Source of the DNA: Enoplolaimus lenunculus
Lineage: Eukaryota; Nematoda; Enoplea; Enoplida; Thoracostomopsidae
Direction: 5' to 3'
Length of the DNA stretch: 64,000 nt
Assembly: GCA_030248215.1 (NCBI GenBank)
Contig: JASANG010001958.1
Location: 1 to 64,000 of the forward strand
Position numbers and translations under genes: made by a program. Below the pieces are notes generated by a model, which saw nothing but the letters and a program-made list of their open reading frames with translations, did no database searches and was not told the origin of the DNA. Position 1 is the stretch's first letter. Every line of letters starts with the position of its first letter. Shown piece after piece: positions 45,829 to 48,936 of this stretch.

Positions 45829-45939
45829 GTGGTGGTGGTGGTGGTGTTGTTGTTGTGGCTGTTGCTGTTGCGGTGTTGCCAATGGTTGCAAGTTGATTGC
45901 TGACATTGGAAGCGCAGACTCGTTGCATTCAAGTTTGAT
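14351..45939 (-). CDS. ptb-1: Polypyrimidine tract-binding protein (PTB/hnRNP I) orthologue, 15 coding exons
   Basis: PTB proteins are nuclear RNA-binding proteins that bind CU-rich RNA and control alternative splicing and RNA fate. The spliced coding sequence is 45939-45424, 44541-43969, 33872-33744, 32683-32632, 31774-31716, 29620-29458, 27682-27200, 26000-25684, 22009-21976, 18571-18479, 17443-17346, 16339-16221, 15714-15637, 15027-14964, 14425-14351. It totals 2853 nt: 950 residues and a stop, with no frame break. RRM1 is about residues 133-213 ([18 protein letters not shown]), RRM2 386-475 ([24 protein letters not shown]), RRM3 754-833 ([19 protein letters not shown]), RRM4 870-945 (LHLSNIP; KMALIQL). 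RRM3-RRM4 are joined by the family linker [11 protein letters not shown]. Human PTBP1 is about 530-560 residues; the excess here is Gln-rich sequence before RRM1 and between RRM2 and RRM3. All 14 introns are GT-AG, 0.5 to 10.1 kb. The 5' limit is open: an in-frame ATG lies at 45906-45904. Confidence 0.93.
14964..15027 (-). CDS. ptb-1: PTB exon 14: RRM4 RNP1 and helix 2
   Basis: 64 nt, phase 2 to 0, acceptor AATTTTAAG, donor GTAAGT. It encodes [20 protein letters not shown] with a final Ile, nearly identical to KDRKMALIQMGSVEEAVQAL. Confidence 0.95.
15060..15150. repeat. TA/TATG microsatellite in PTB intron 13
   Basis: Alternating TA with ATGTAT units, preceded by a duplicated ATTAGAATATACACATATAT segment. 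It is followed by a decayed CCGGAACAGGAAC stretch. Confidence 0.8.
15363..15570 (+). mobile_element. GGCC/TTAGGC-core element, type 3, in PTB intron 13
   Basis: GGTCCAATGTTACTTTAAGG start, CCAGGTTTCTTCTGGTGGG hairpin, TAGATTCTAGATTACG, short TTAGGC core, and a decayed AACATTCGCC end. Confidence 0.75.
15637..15714 (-). CDS. ptb-1: PTB exon 13: RRM4 helix 1 to strand 2
   Basis: 78 nt, phase 2 to 2, acceptor ATGTTTCAG, donor GTAAGT. It encodes [16 protein letters not shown] then FRTVDFKFF, aligned to PSVSEEDLKVLFSSNG and VVKGFKFF of vertebrate PTB. Confidence 0.92.
15763..15955. repeat. CCGGAACC-rich decayed repeat in PTB intron 12
   Basis: AACCGGATATTAA and GGAACCGCGGAT units resemble the interior of the GGGTGCAACCGG element family; ends not clear. 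Confidence 0.45.
16021..16184. mobile_element. CCCGTAGCC-type element, decayed
   Basis: GCCCACAACCAACTCACTTT to TGGCTACAGGCCCG with the characteristic GGCTGAG interior. In PTB intron 12. Confidence 0.6.
16221..16339 (-). CDS. ptb-1: PTB exon 12: RRM3-RRM4 linker and RRM4 strand 1
   Basis: 119 nt, phase 0 to 2, acceptor GATTTCTAG, donor GTAAGT. It encodes [30 protein letters not shown] and STLHLSNIP. This is the most conserved PTB segment and the strongest single identification in the window. Confidence 0.96.
16683..17095. mobile_element. GGCTGGGTTT/ACTTAAGT-type element
   Basis: Ends CTGAGTTTCTAAAATCTTAC and GTTTCATAAACCCAGCC; body with many ACTTAAGT/TACTTAAG units in both orientations. In PTB intron 11. 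Confidence 0.6.
17346..17443 (-). CDS. ptb-1: PTB exon 11: end of RRM3
   Basis: 98 nt, phase 1 to 0, acceptor TGTTTACAG, donor GTACAA. It encodes [20 protein letters not shown] and [13 protein letters not shown], matching the helix-2/strand-4 end of PTB RRM3 (SKHQ-VQLP-EGQ). Confidence 0.93.
17988..18148. mobile_element. CCCGTAGCC-type element in PTB intron 10
   Basis: GGTCCGTAGCCAGCTCAGC to CTTGGCAACGGGCCC. Confidence 0.65.
18206..18379. mobile_element. hAT-like ATGGCGGATCC element in PTB intron 10
   Basis: AATGGCGGATCCATGGGG and CCTGGATCCGCCACTG at the ends. A copy of the same size lies in opposite orientation at 40124-40301. No transposase. Confidence 0.65.
18479..18571 (-). CDS. ptb-1: PTB exon 10: RRM3 strands 2-3
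   Basis: 93 nt, phase 1 to 1, acceptor TTGTTTTCAG, donor GTACGT. It encodes [20 protein letters not shown] and [10 protein letters not shown], close to VYGDVQRVKILFNKKENAL in vertebrates. A GC-rich repeat begins within tens of bases upstream in the intron. Confidence 0.94.
18590..18865. mobile_element. GC-rich AGGGTTGCGCTATACT-related element
   Basis: Multiple GCGGCGCC and GCCATGCGTCGCC motifs and a terminal ATGTATAGCGTAACCC. It sits just upstream of PTB exon 10. Confidence 0.5.
19446..19607. mobile_element. CCCGTAGCC-type element in PTB intron 9
   Basis: GCCCGTAGCCAAGGG to GAGCTGGCTACGGGCCCG, opposite orientation to the copy at 19944. Confidence 0.7.
19762..19807 (-). pseudogene. Possible decayed duplicate of PTB exon 9
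   Basis: Minus strand: AATTTAG, 46 nt, then GTAAGT. The length is 1 mod 3, like exon 9 (34 nt). In the phase-compatible frame the 3' part reads KRIFTVC before the exon 10 Gly, comparable with DALFTLF, but a TGA lies upstream in that frame. It could be an exon remnant, a poison exon, or chance. A dispersed repeat abuts its 5' side. Confidence 0.3.
19944..20110. mobile_element. CCCGTAGCC-type element in PTB intron 9
   Basis: CAGGCCCGTGACCAACTCAC to CTTGGCTACGAGCCCG. Confidence 0.7.
20568..20912 (-). mobile_element. GGCC/TTAGGC-core element, type 2, in PTB intron 9
   Basis: GGCCCATGTATACAACAGG to CTGTTCTATACATGGGCC; flanks CTGTAAGC and CTGTAAAC (7 of 8). The core has repeats of CCTAAGCGTACGGATGAG with CTATT between AAGCCT runs, which opens spurious reading frames on both strands. 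Confidence 0.88.
21293..21684. mobile_element. GGCTGGGTTT/ACTTAAGT-type element in PTB intron 9
   Basis: GGCTGGATTTCCAAAATC at one end and GGGTTTTGAAAACCCAGCC at the other. Confidence 0.65.
21976..22009 (-). CDS. ptb-1: PTB exon 9: 34-nt microexon, RRM3 helix 1
   Basis: Acceptor TTGTTTCAG, donor GTATGT, phase 0 to 1. It encodes [11 protein letters not shown] with a split Gly codon, matching vertebrate RVTPQSLFILFG. Exon 8 ends LVSNLNEE and exon 10 begins with the Gly of GVYGDV, so the three join into an intact RRM3. Confidence 0.93.
22120..23000. repeat. 44-bp minisatellite in PTB intron 8, about 19-20 units
   Basis: Unit is CTAAATGACGTAATYATG followed by TTTTCAAATYCATTTTTAY and RATTTTT. 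Units alternate between an ATTATG/ACAATT form and an ATCATG/ATGATT form, giving an 88-bp higher order. Most units carry TGACGTAA. Ends are degenerate. Confidence 0.9.
23320..23590. repeat. About 40-bp AT-rich tandem repeat in PTB intron 8
   Basis: About seven units of AATGTGTCTTATTTTAAGAG followed by TAGAAATAAATTAAAA, with decay between units. Confidence 0.75.
25160..25371. mobile_element. CACTGC-type inverted-repeat element in PTB intron 8
   Basis: CACTGCAAAAAAAATGGTG to CACCATTTTTTTACAGTG. The whole element is close to self-complementary, with GAGTCAAATTTGACTC-like motifs at the centre. Confidence 0.75.
25684..26000 (-). CDS. ptb-1: PTB exon 8: linker and start of RRM3
   Basis: 317 nt, phase 1 to 0, acceptor ATGAATTTAG, donor GTAAGT. 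It encodes [15 protein letters not shown], a Pro/Ser/Thr-rich stretch, an Asn run encoded by AAC repeats, and [12 protein letters not shown], the RNP2 strand of RRM3. Confidence 0.9.
26460..26606 (+). mobile_element. GGCC/TTAGGC-core element, type 1, right end missing
   Basis: Complete left end (GGCCCATGTAAAGATCAGG) and a short hexamer core, then no closing GGCC. In PTB intron 7. Confidence 0.65.
26921..27116 (+). mobile_element. GGCC/TTAGGC-core element, type 3, in PTB intron 7
   Basis: GGCACATGTTACTTTAAGG to CCTTAAAGTAACATTGGCC. Lies about 84 bp downstream of exon 7. Confidence 0.8.
27200..27682 (-). CDS. ptb-1: PTB exon 7: linker with long polyglutamine tract
   Basis: 483 nt, phase 1 to 1, acceptor GCGTTTCAG, donor GTAAGC. 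It opens [20 protein letters not shown] and becomes Ser/Thr/Pro/Ala-rich, then polyGln over about 27235-27415. The tract is nearly all CAA codons, with a single interruption in the long run. It ends [10 protein letters not shown]. Alternative frames on both strands are open here because of triplet periodicity and are not coding. Confidence 0.88.
27238..27375. repeat. Coding trinucleotide tract (GTT on plus, CAA codons on minus)
   Basis: About 45 consecutive triplets with a single base change, inside PTB exon 7. It encodes glutamine on the minus strand and opens all other frames as artefacts. Confidence 0.9.
27790..28026 (+). mobile_element. GGCC/TTAGGC-core element, type 2, in PTB intron 6
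   Basis: GGCCCATGTATAGAACAGG to CTGTTCTATACATGGGCC. Flanks ATCATTAT and ATCATTTC (6 of 8). Confidence 0.85.
28438..29443 (+). mobile_element. GGCC/TTAGGC-core element, type 1, with nested insertion, in PTB intron 6
   Basis: Left end GGCCCATGTAAAGATCAGG; core of TTAGGC blocks with AATATGCTCATTCTTACTC spacers; right end decayed (GTTCTTTACATTCG) about 15 bp from the PTB exon 6 donor. The element at 28614-29011 is inserted in its core. Confidence 0.8.
28614..29011. mobile_element. CAGGGTGCAACC-type element with perfect 8-bp duplication
   Basis: CAGGGTGCAACCGGAATTAC to ATTCCGGTTGCACCCTG, flanked by GCTTAAGA at 28606-28613 and 29012-29019. CAGGG ends and an 8-bp duplication point to a hAT-type non-autonomous element. 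A/T-rich middle with a GGAACCGGAACC array near each end. Confidence 0.88.
29458..29620 (-). CDS. ptb-1: PTB exon 6: end of RRM2
   Basis: 163 nt, phase 0 to 1, acceptor TAATTTCAG, donor GTAAAC. It encodes [20 protein letters not shown], then [17 protein letters not shown] and NPNLPPGD, a near-diagnostic PTB RRM2 C-terminus. Repeat elements begin about 50 bp upstream and about 15 bp downstream. Confidence 0.95.
29670..30441 (-). mobile_element. GGCC/TTAGGC-core element, type 3, with 35-bp internal array
   Basis: GGCCAATGTTACTTTGAGG to CTTAAAGTAACATCGGCC, flanked by perfect GGCGGCTG at 29662-29669 and 30442-30449. The interior is about 17 units of a 35-bp repeat (GCGTTGCAAAAATGAGTTCC plus two or three CTAAGC hexamers). 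It ends 50 bp upstream of PTB exon 6. Confidence 0.92.
30969..31262. mobile_element. GTCACCCGACAACT-ended element with 60-bp triplicate
   Basis: CGTCACCCGACAACTCGTCG and GACAAGTTGTCGGGTGACG form an inverted pair. Inside are three copies of a 60-bp unit (GAGTCATTATGTTTATGC then TTAGGCTTATGATTAGGATT) at about 31036-31215. Confidence 0.65.
31491..31680. mobile_element. CACTGC-type element, decayed, in PTB intron 5
   Basis: Retains CTCTCCGAAATAGGC and the inverted GAAAAGCC half around a centre of GAGTC/GACTC motifs; termini eroded. Upstream (31400-31490) is GC-rich sequence akin to the AGGGTTGCGCTATACT family. Confidence 0.5.
31716..31774 (-). CDS. ptb-1: PTB exon 5: RRM2 RNP1 and helix 2
   Basis: A 59-nt exon, phase 1 to 0, acceptor ATATTTTAG, donor GTACGT. 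With the split codon it encodes [20 protein letters not shown], matching the family pattern N-QFQALLQYAD-SAQHAK. Confidence 0.9.
32321..32486. mobile_element. CCCGTAGCC-type element with perfect 8-bp duplication
   Basis: CGGGCCCGTAGCCAATGG to GAGCTGGCTACAGGCCTG, flanked by AGTATATC at 32313-32320 and 32487-32494. In PTB intron 4... downstream of exon 4. Confidence 0.85.
32632..32683 (-). CDS. ptb-1: PTB exon 4: RRM2 helix 1 to strand 2
   Basis: A 52-nt exon, phase 0 to 1, acceptor TGGTTTTAG, donor GTAAGT. It encodes [17 protein letters not shown], aligned to the vertebrate RRM2 segment IFSKFGTVLKIITFTKN. Too short for ORF-length filters; identified by homology and phase. Confidence 0.92.
33164..33337. 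mobile_element. CCCGTAGCC-type element in PTB intron 3
   Basis: CAGGCCCATAGCCAGCCCAC to CCTTGGCTACGGGCCCG. A further fragment of the same family (CCTTGGCTACGGGCTCGG) follows at about 33430-33462. Confidence 0.7.
33744..33872 (-). CDS. ptb-1: PTB exon 3: start of RRM2
   Basis: Acceptor ATGTTTTCAG, donor GTACGT, 129 nt, phase 0 to 0. It encodes a Thr/Ser-rich lead and then [20 protein letters not shown], which matches the PTB RRM2 opening ([17 protein letters not shown] in vertebrates). It follows a 10.1-kb intron. Confidence 0.93.
34187..34330 (+). pseudogene. Possible non-LTR retrotransposon 3' ORF remnant
   Basis: The plus strand translates as [20 protein letters not shown] then IPGRRTR. 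This resembles the C-terminal motif of many non-LTR retrotransposon ORFs (HV-RM-xx-R-P, later G-R-R). There is no RT core nearby and the similarity fades after GRR. A match from memory of a motif, not a search. Confidence 0.35.
34987..35152. repeat. 55-bp tandem repeat, three units
   Basis: Unit: CAGGGCCGTAGCCGACTC, then TGTCTGCTGATAGGCGGAC and TTAGGGGACAGCAT. Units start at about 34989, 35044 and 35099. In PTB intron 2. Confidence 0.85.
35825..36039 (+). mobile_element. GGCC/TTAGGC-core element, type 2, in PTB intron 2
   Basis: GTCCCATGTATAGAACAAGG to CTGTTCTATACATGGGCC; flanks AATATAGG and AATAAAGG (7 of 8). Confidence 0.82.
36783..36945. mobile_element. CCCGTAGCC-type element in PTB intron 2
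   Basis: GTGCCCGTAGTCAAGGGG to GAGCTGGCTACGGGCCTG. Confidence 0.7.
37433..37860 (-). mobile_element. Decayed GGCC/TTAGGC-core element in PTB intron 2
   Basis: No intact GGCC ends, but TAATATTCCTAAACC, a core with a 24-bp unit (CTAAACCTTTACCTAAGC plus CTAAGC, about five copies), and GCAAAATTAGTCTAAAGCTT remain. Confidence 0.6.
37990..38156. mobile_element. CCCGTAGCC-type element in PTB intron 2
   Basis: CCCCTAGCCAGCTCACTTG to CACTTGGCTACGGGTCCGG. Confidence 0.65.
38457..38530 (-). mobile_element. GGCC/TTAGGC-core element, one end only
   Basis: GGCCAATGTATACAACAG and AGTATAAGCATATTCC followed at once by AAGCTTAAAAC; the core is almost deleted. Confidence 0.5.
38908..39290 (+). mobile_element. 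GGCC/TTAGGC-core element hosting a CACTGC-type element
   Basis: Left end GGCTCATGTAAAAATAAGG and AGACTAATTTTTTG; right end TATACTACTGTTACGGCC and ATGTTCT. The core is interrupted at 39050-39246. Confidence 0.65.
39050..39246. mobile_element. CACTGC-type inverted-repeat element, nested
   Basis: CACTGCAACAAACGGTGAG to CACCATTTTTTGCAGTG, near self-complementary throughout. Confidence 0.75.
39989..40052 (+). mobile_element. GGCC/TTAGGC-core element, left-end fragment
   Basis: GGCCCTTGTGAAGATCAG, then ACTGCAATAGAGTAAGC and TTTAGACTT; the rest is absent. Confidence 0.5.
40124..40301. mobile_element. hAT-like ATGGCGGATCC element
   Basis: ATGGCGGATCCAGGATTTC to CATGGATCCGCCATTG; opposite orientation to the copy at 18206-18379. 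Confidence 0.65.
40750..40911. mobile_element. CCCGTAGCC-type element, decayed
   Basis: GGCCTGTAAGCAAGGGG to AGGTGAGCTGGCTACAT. Confidence 0.55.
41247..41305. repeat. AAT microsatellite
   Basis: Run of AATAAT triplets with few interruptions in PTB intron 2. Confidence 0.8.
41566..41868. repeat. Perfect TTAGGC (GCCTAA) array, about 50 units
   Basis: About 303 bp of uninterrupted GCCTAA. Neither flank shows the GGCC ends, the TATAAGCATATTCC motif or the AGTCTAAAGCTTAAGC motif of the element family. Confidence 0.95.
41940..42110. repeat. Dispersed repeat with GAAGCCAAAC/TTTTAGTGCTAAA motif
   Basis: Shared with about 50580-50790, 54187-54360, 55570-55650, 61110-61200, 28195-28400, 19800-19885 and 63590-63880. 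Where visible, ends resemble CAGCGGCGGATTCAG, suggesting a hAT-related family. Confidence 0.5.
42432..42615 (-). mobile_element. GGCC/TTAGGC-core element, type 1
   Basis: GGCCAATGTAAACAACAG to CTCTACATATTGGCC; flanks AAAATATC and AAAATAAC (7 of 8). Short core, 184 bp. In PTB intron 2. Confidence 0.85.
42820..43018 (-). mobile_element. GGCC/TTAGGC-core element, type 3, decayed
   Basis: CAATGTTAGTTTTAAGAGCG, AACAGTAGATTAAGCG and ATTTAGAATCTAAATC with CCAGCAACCTGG survive; terminal GGCC lost on both sides. Confidence 0.65.
43221..43388 (+). repeat. tRNA-derived SINE-like repeat, best copy
   Basis: GAGAGCCCCCTCGGGCTCG hairpin, then CTCCTGTAACTGAGTGGTG (A box) and GGAGTTCGAATCC (B box), followed by TAGCATAAAAG and a tail ending AGAAAGGGTTAA. 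The two boxes are spaced as in a tRNA gene. It does not fold into a plausible functional tRNA with a matched acceptor stem. Confidence 0.65.
43411..43783. mobile_element. GGCTGGGTTT/ACTTAAGT-type element in PTB intron 2
   Basis: GGCTGGGTTTCTGAAACGC to GGGTTTTGGAAACCCAGCC; the best-preserved copy of this family here. Confidence 0.7.
43969..44541 (-). CDS. ptb-1: PTB exon 2: rest of RRM1 and acidic linker
   Basis: Acceptor AAATTTCAG; 573 nt, phase 0 to 0; donor GTAAGT after GGA AAT GCT AAT. It begins [17 protein letters not shown], completing RNP1 of RRM1, and runs through [11 protein letters not shown], a PTB signature. The remainder is a linker rich in Thr, Asn, Glu and Lys with no recognised domain, longer than the RRM1-RRM2 linker of vertebrate PTB. 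Confidence 0.92.
44635..44823. mobile_element. CTGTAGTGACCC-type element, truncated
   Basis: One end (CTGTAGTGACCCGAATAAG) is intact; the element stops where a GGCC-type fragment begins. In PTB intron 1. Confidence 0.6.
44825..44905 (+). mobile_element. GGCC/TTAGGC-core element, type 2, left-end fragment
   Basis: GGCCCATATATAGAATAGG and GTTTAAGCTTTAGAC, no hexamer core or right end. Confidence 0.55.
45134..45288. mobile_element. CACTGC-type inverted-repeat element in PTB intron 1 side
   Basis: CACTGCAAAAAATAGTGAG to CACCATTTTTTGCAG, with CTCTCCGAAATAGGC and its inverse. It lies just downstream of PTB exon 1. Confidence 0.7.
45424..45939 (-). CDS. ptb-1: PTB exon 1 (in window): Gln/His-rich N-terminus and first half of RRM1
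   Basis: Acceptor TTTTGCAG precedes ATC AAA CTT; the exon ends GGC AAA AAT CAG with donor GTATAT. It is 516 nt, phase 0 to 0. It encodes a low-complexity stretch of Gln with His and Pro (roughly residues 25-100), then the first RRM1 strand and helix ([20 protein letters not shown]) and the RNP1 start KGKNQ. No in-frame ATG precedes the acceptor before a stop, so either an upstream exon supplies the start or translation begins at the ATG at 45906-45904 with the acceptor used for 5'-UTR cis- or trans-splicing. Confidence 0.9.
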
Positions 45940-46260
45940 CTGCAAAAGTGTACCATTATTAGGCGGATAGGATTTAGTACCTTCTAATAACGGAGTCTTA
46001 GATTTATCCCCTTGGCTCGCGTTTACCCAAAAATCGTTGCATTTAAAATTTTTTGGCGTTATTTGAGATTCTCATAACTTCCTCTGATCATTCCACCCCC
46101 TAAGTTTGAATTAATTTGTTTTAAGGACCCAGGGACACAAAAACATTTTCGTTAAAGTTTGGCAAATTATCCCCAGTAGATGTAGCTCACATTTTGAGTG
46201 ATGACGAATCTCCGCGTGCCTTTACGCACAACATTTACCCCCCTAACTGGCTACAGATCC
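45940..46260. other. Region upstream of the first recognised PTB exon
   Basis: No upstream coding exon, TATA-like core promoter or spliced leader gene was recognised. AT-rich, apparently unique. Confidence 0.3.
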
Positions 46261-46410
46261 AGGCCCGTAGCCAGCTCACTTTGCTAGGGGGGCGGCTAAA
46301 AAATTGTCCAGGTTCAATGGTTTTTAATGACTTACAAGCAAATTTGAAAATTTTCCAAGGGGGAGAGGGCAAAATTTTTCCAGAGGTGCTGAGCCCCCCT
46401 TGGCTTCCTT
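46261..46410. mobile_element. CCCGTAGCC-type element, right end decayed
   Basis: CAGGCCCGTAGCCAGCTCAC start, GCTGAGCCCCCCTTGGC near the end, closing CTACGGGCC missing. Confidence 0.6.
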
Positions 46411-46571
46411 TAAGTTTCTATTTAGAGTATAGATGGGTTACCTTTTTTGGCATAAAATCCATTGTAGCTTGCCAGCCGACCATAAACAGTTACAGCTGAT
46501 ACTAAATGTTGTTACATCACATCATTTATCTTCAACGAAACTGTTCCTAAAACCAAATCACAGTCTCCGTA

Positions 46572-46792
46572 CACTGCAAAAAATGGTGAGTCAAACTGTC
46601 GTCTCTCCAAAATAGGCTTTTCCGGACTACACAACTGAGTCAAAATTCGACTGCGCCAGAGTCAAATTTGACTCACTGTGCGACTCAGTTAGTCGAATAT
46701 GACTCTGGCGGAGTCGAATTTCGACTCAGTTTGTGTCGTCCGAAAAAGCATATTTCGGAGAGAGTCAACTCGACTCACCATTTTTTACAGTG
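46572..46792. mobile_element. CACTGC-type inverted-repeat element
   Basis: CACTGCAAAAAATGGTGAG to CACCATTTTTTACAGTG, flanked by TA on both sides. Confidence 0.75.
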
Positions 46793-47289
46793 TACGATAC
46801 CGTACGGAGGGAGACTTACGATTGACGGTGACGGACGGCGCCGTACGACCAGTATAGCGTAACGTAAAATTTATGCAGGTGTTTTCAAAGTTCCTACAGG
46901 AACTAGATTTTGCCAGAACTTGATCATGAACAGGAATTGAATTTCTTTGCAGGAACCGGAATTTGAAGTAATTTTCAGCACCAAATCACTGTTGGATTTT
47001 TTAGAAAACATTCCAAAAACGCTTAAACGAATTTTCATCTATTTCATCATCAAGTTTTGCGAAAACATATCAGAAACAGTTTGTTAACAAAATTGAACTA
47101 AATTGCAAAAAACACATATTTTATAGAAAACAATTTTTCAAAGACAAACTTGCCAATATTTAAATGATTATAAATAATTTGCCACAAAACCATAAAATTT
47201 CCGGTTCCTGCATCTCTGAATGCAGGAACAGGAACAGGAATTCAATTTTTGCTGGAATTCCGGCAAGAAAAAGAATTCCGGTTTAACCC

Positions 47290-47415
47290 TGGTATTTATG
47301 TACATATGTATGTATATATGTGTATATTCGTATATATGTATATATGTATGTATATATGTATGCATATACGAATGCATGTATATATGTATGTGTATGTATA
47401 TATGTATGTATATCT
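47290..47415. repeat. ATGTATGTATAT microsatellite
   Basis: Irregular TATATG/TATGTA repeats; preceded by a decayed CAGGAACAGGAAC stretch. Confidence 0.8.
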
Positions 47416-47948
47416 TGCGCGATTTTATAAGGGTAACAAAATATTGGATCCGTGCGTTAGATATATACTTTAATCTAACTTCAATCAATTGCTAAAATCG
47501 AAATCACTGATGTATACTTTATGCTGTCTTCGGCCCATTTACGCTGAATTTGATATCTGTCCGTGTGATTCGTTTTCCAACATCCGATGCAAGGTTTCCA
47601 AACACTGTTGTCAAAATTATTGCCACTACATAAGTGACATTACTACTATATTCCTTCGCTTTGAATTTACATATTTTATATATTTTTTAAATGATCTGAA
47701 AAATCAAATAAATTTACAAGCTGGAGCGCTCCACATACGTATTTTGGGCACCGTTCCAGTTGATTTTTTATACAGGTATGCAAATTAATTGTATTAATAA
47801 AGTGTAGCTAACATAATTCCAACATTGTGTAGGTATGTTTGTTTGCGTGTTGTTCAGTAACAAGATTTTTCATTTCGTTGCGAAATTTTGCGGAAAATAT
47901 GCTGGCATCGGTTGCAAATAATGCAAACACTTTGCCTAGTACTATTAA

Positions 47949-48591
47949 GGGTTGCGCTATACTTGTCCTGCGGCGCCGTTCGTCACCGTCCGTCATTCGT
48001 ACGGCGCCGTTCGTCGCCGTGCGTCATTCGTACGGCGCCGTTCGTCACCGTCCGTCATTCGTACGGCGTCGTTCGTCACCGTCCGTCATTCGTACGGCGT
48101 CGTTCGTCACCGTCCGTCATTCGTACGGCGCCGTTCGTCACCGTCCGTCATTCGTACGGCGCCGTTCGTCACCGTCCGTCATTCGTACGGCGTCGTTCGT
48201 CACCGTCCGTCATTCGTACGGCGTCGTTCGTCACCGTCCGTCATTCGTACGGCGTCGTTCGTCACCGTCCGTCATTCGTGCGGCGCCGTTCGTCACCCGT
48301 CCGGCGTCATCCATCGCCCATCCGGCGTCGTCCGTCATCGTCCGCCTCTACGCGGAATTGTACGTGAGTTATTTGCGTACGATACCGCACGGTGACGGAC
48401 GGCGCCATACGTGTGACGGACGGCGCCATACGGGTGACGGACGGATGCCATACGGGTGACGGACGGATGCCATACGGGTGACGGACGGATGCCATACGGG
48501 TGACGGACGGATGCCATACGGGTGACGGACGGATGCCATACGGGTGACGGACTGACGGCGCCGGGCGTCAACAAAAGTACAGCGCAACCCT
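47949..48591. mobile_element. AGGGTTGCGCTATACT-type element with opposed 31-bp and 22-bp arrays
   Basis: AGGGTTGCGCTATACTTG to AAGTACAGCGCAACCCT. The first half holds about nine 31-bp units (CATTCGTACGGCGYCGTTCG, TCACCGTCCGT); the second holds about five to six 22-bp units (GTGACGGACGGATGCCATAC) that read as the other strand. The middle is a single-copy join. Long frames here are periodicity artefacts. Confidence 0.8.
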
Positions 48592-48936
48592 TCAAGACAG
48601 TATTGATAAACTCGTTTTTGTACTTCTTTACTAGTATAATATATCTATCAATTGGCAAATATAAGTAAAAAACGAACCACGGGCACATGCCTGTGAGTAT
48701 AGCGAGACTTTATTTCAAACGAAATTTTGAAAGAATTGAAAAAGTAACGCACAATTTTTGAGGTTTTAGAATAATCGGCTGGATACTAGAATAAAAACAG
48801 GATTTCGCTCGCTAATGTTTGCTAACAAAGTTACCCTTGCCAAAGGATATTAAGTTATCCGTGTTCAGTAACATATAGGTCCTAAATTCTTATCTATTGC
48901 TAAATATAGACTAGGATTTTTAGGAATAGAAACAAT

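Noticed and set aside
45624-45903. Plus-strand polyVal and polyLeu frames
   Set aside because: Shadow of the Gln/His-rich PTB exon on the minus strand.
47839-48459. 206-codon plus-strand frame
   Set aside because: It reads through the 31-bp array of a repeat element; overlapping frames are equally open.
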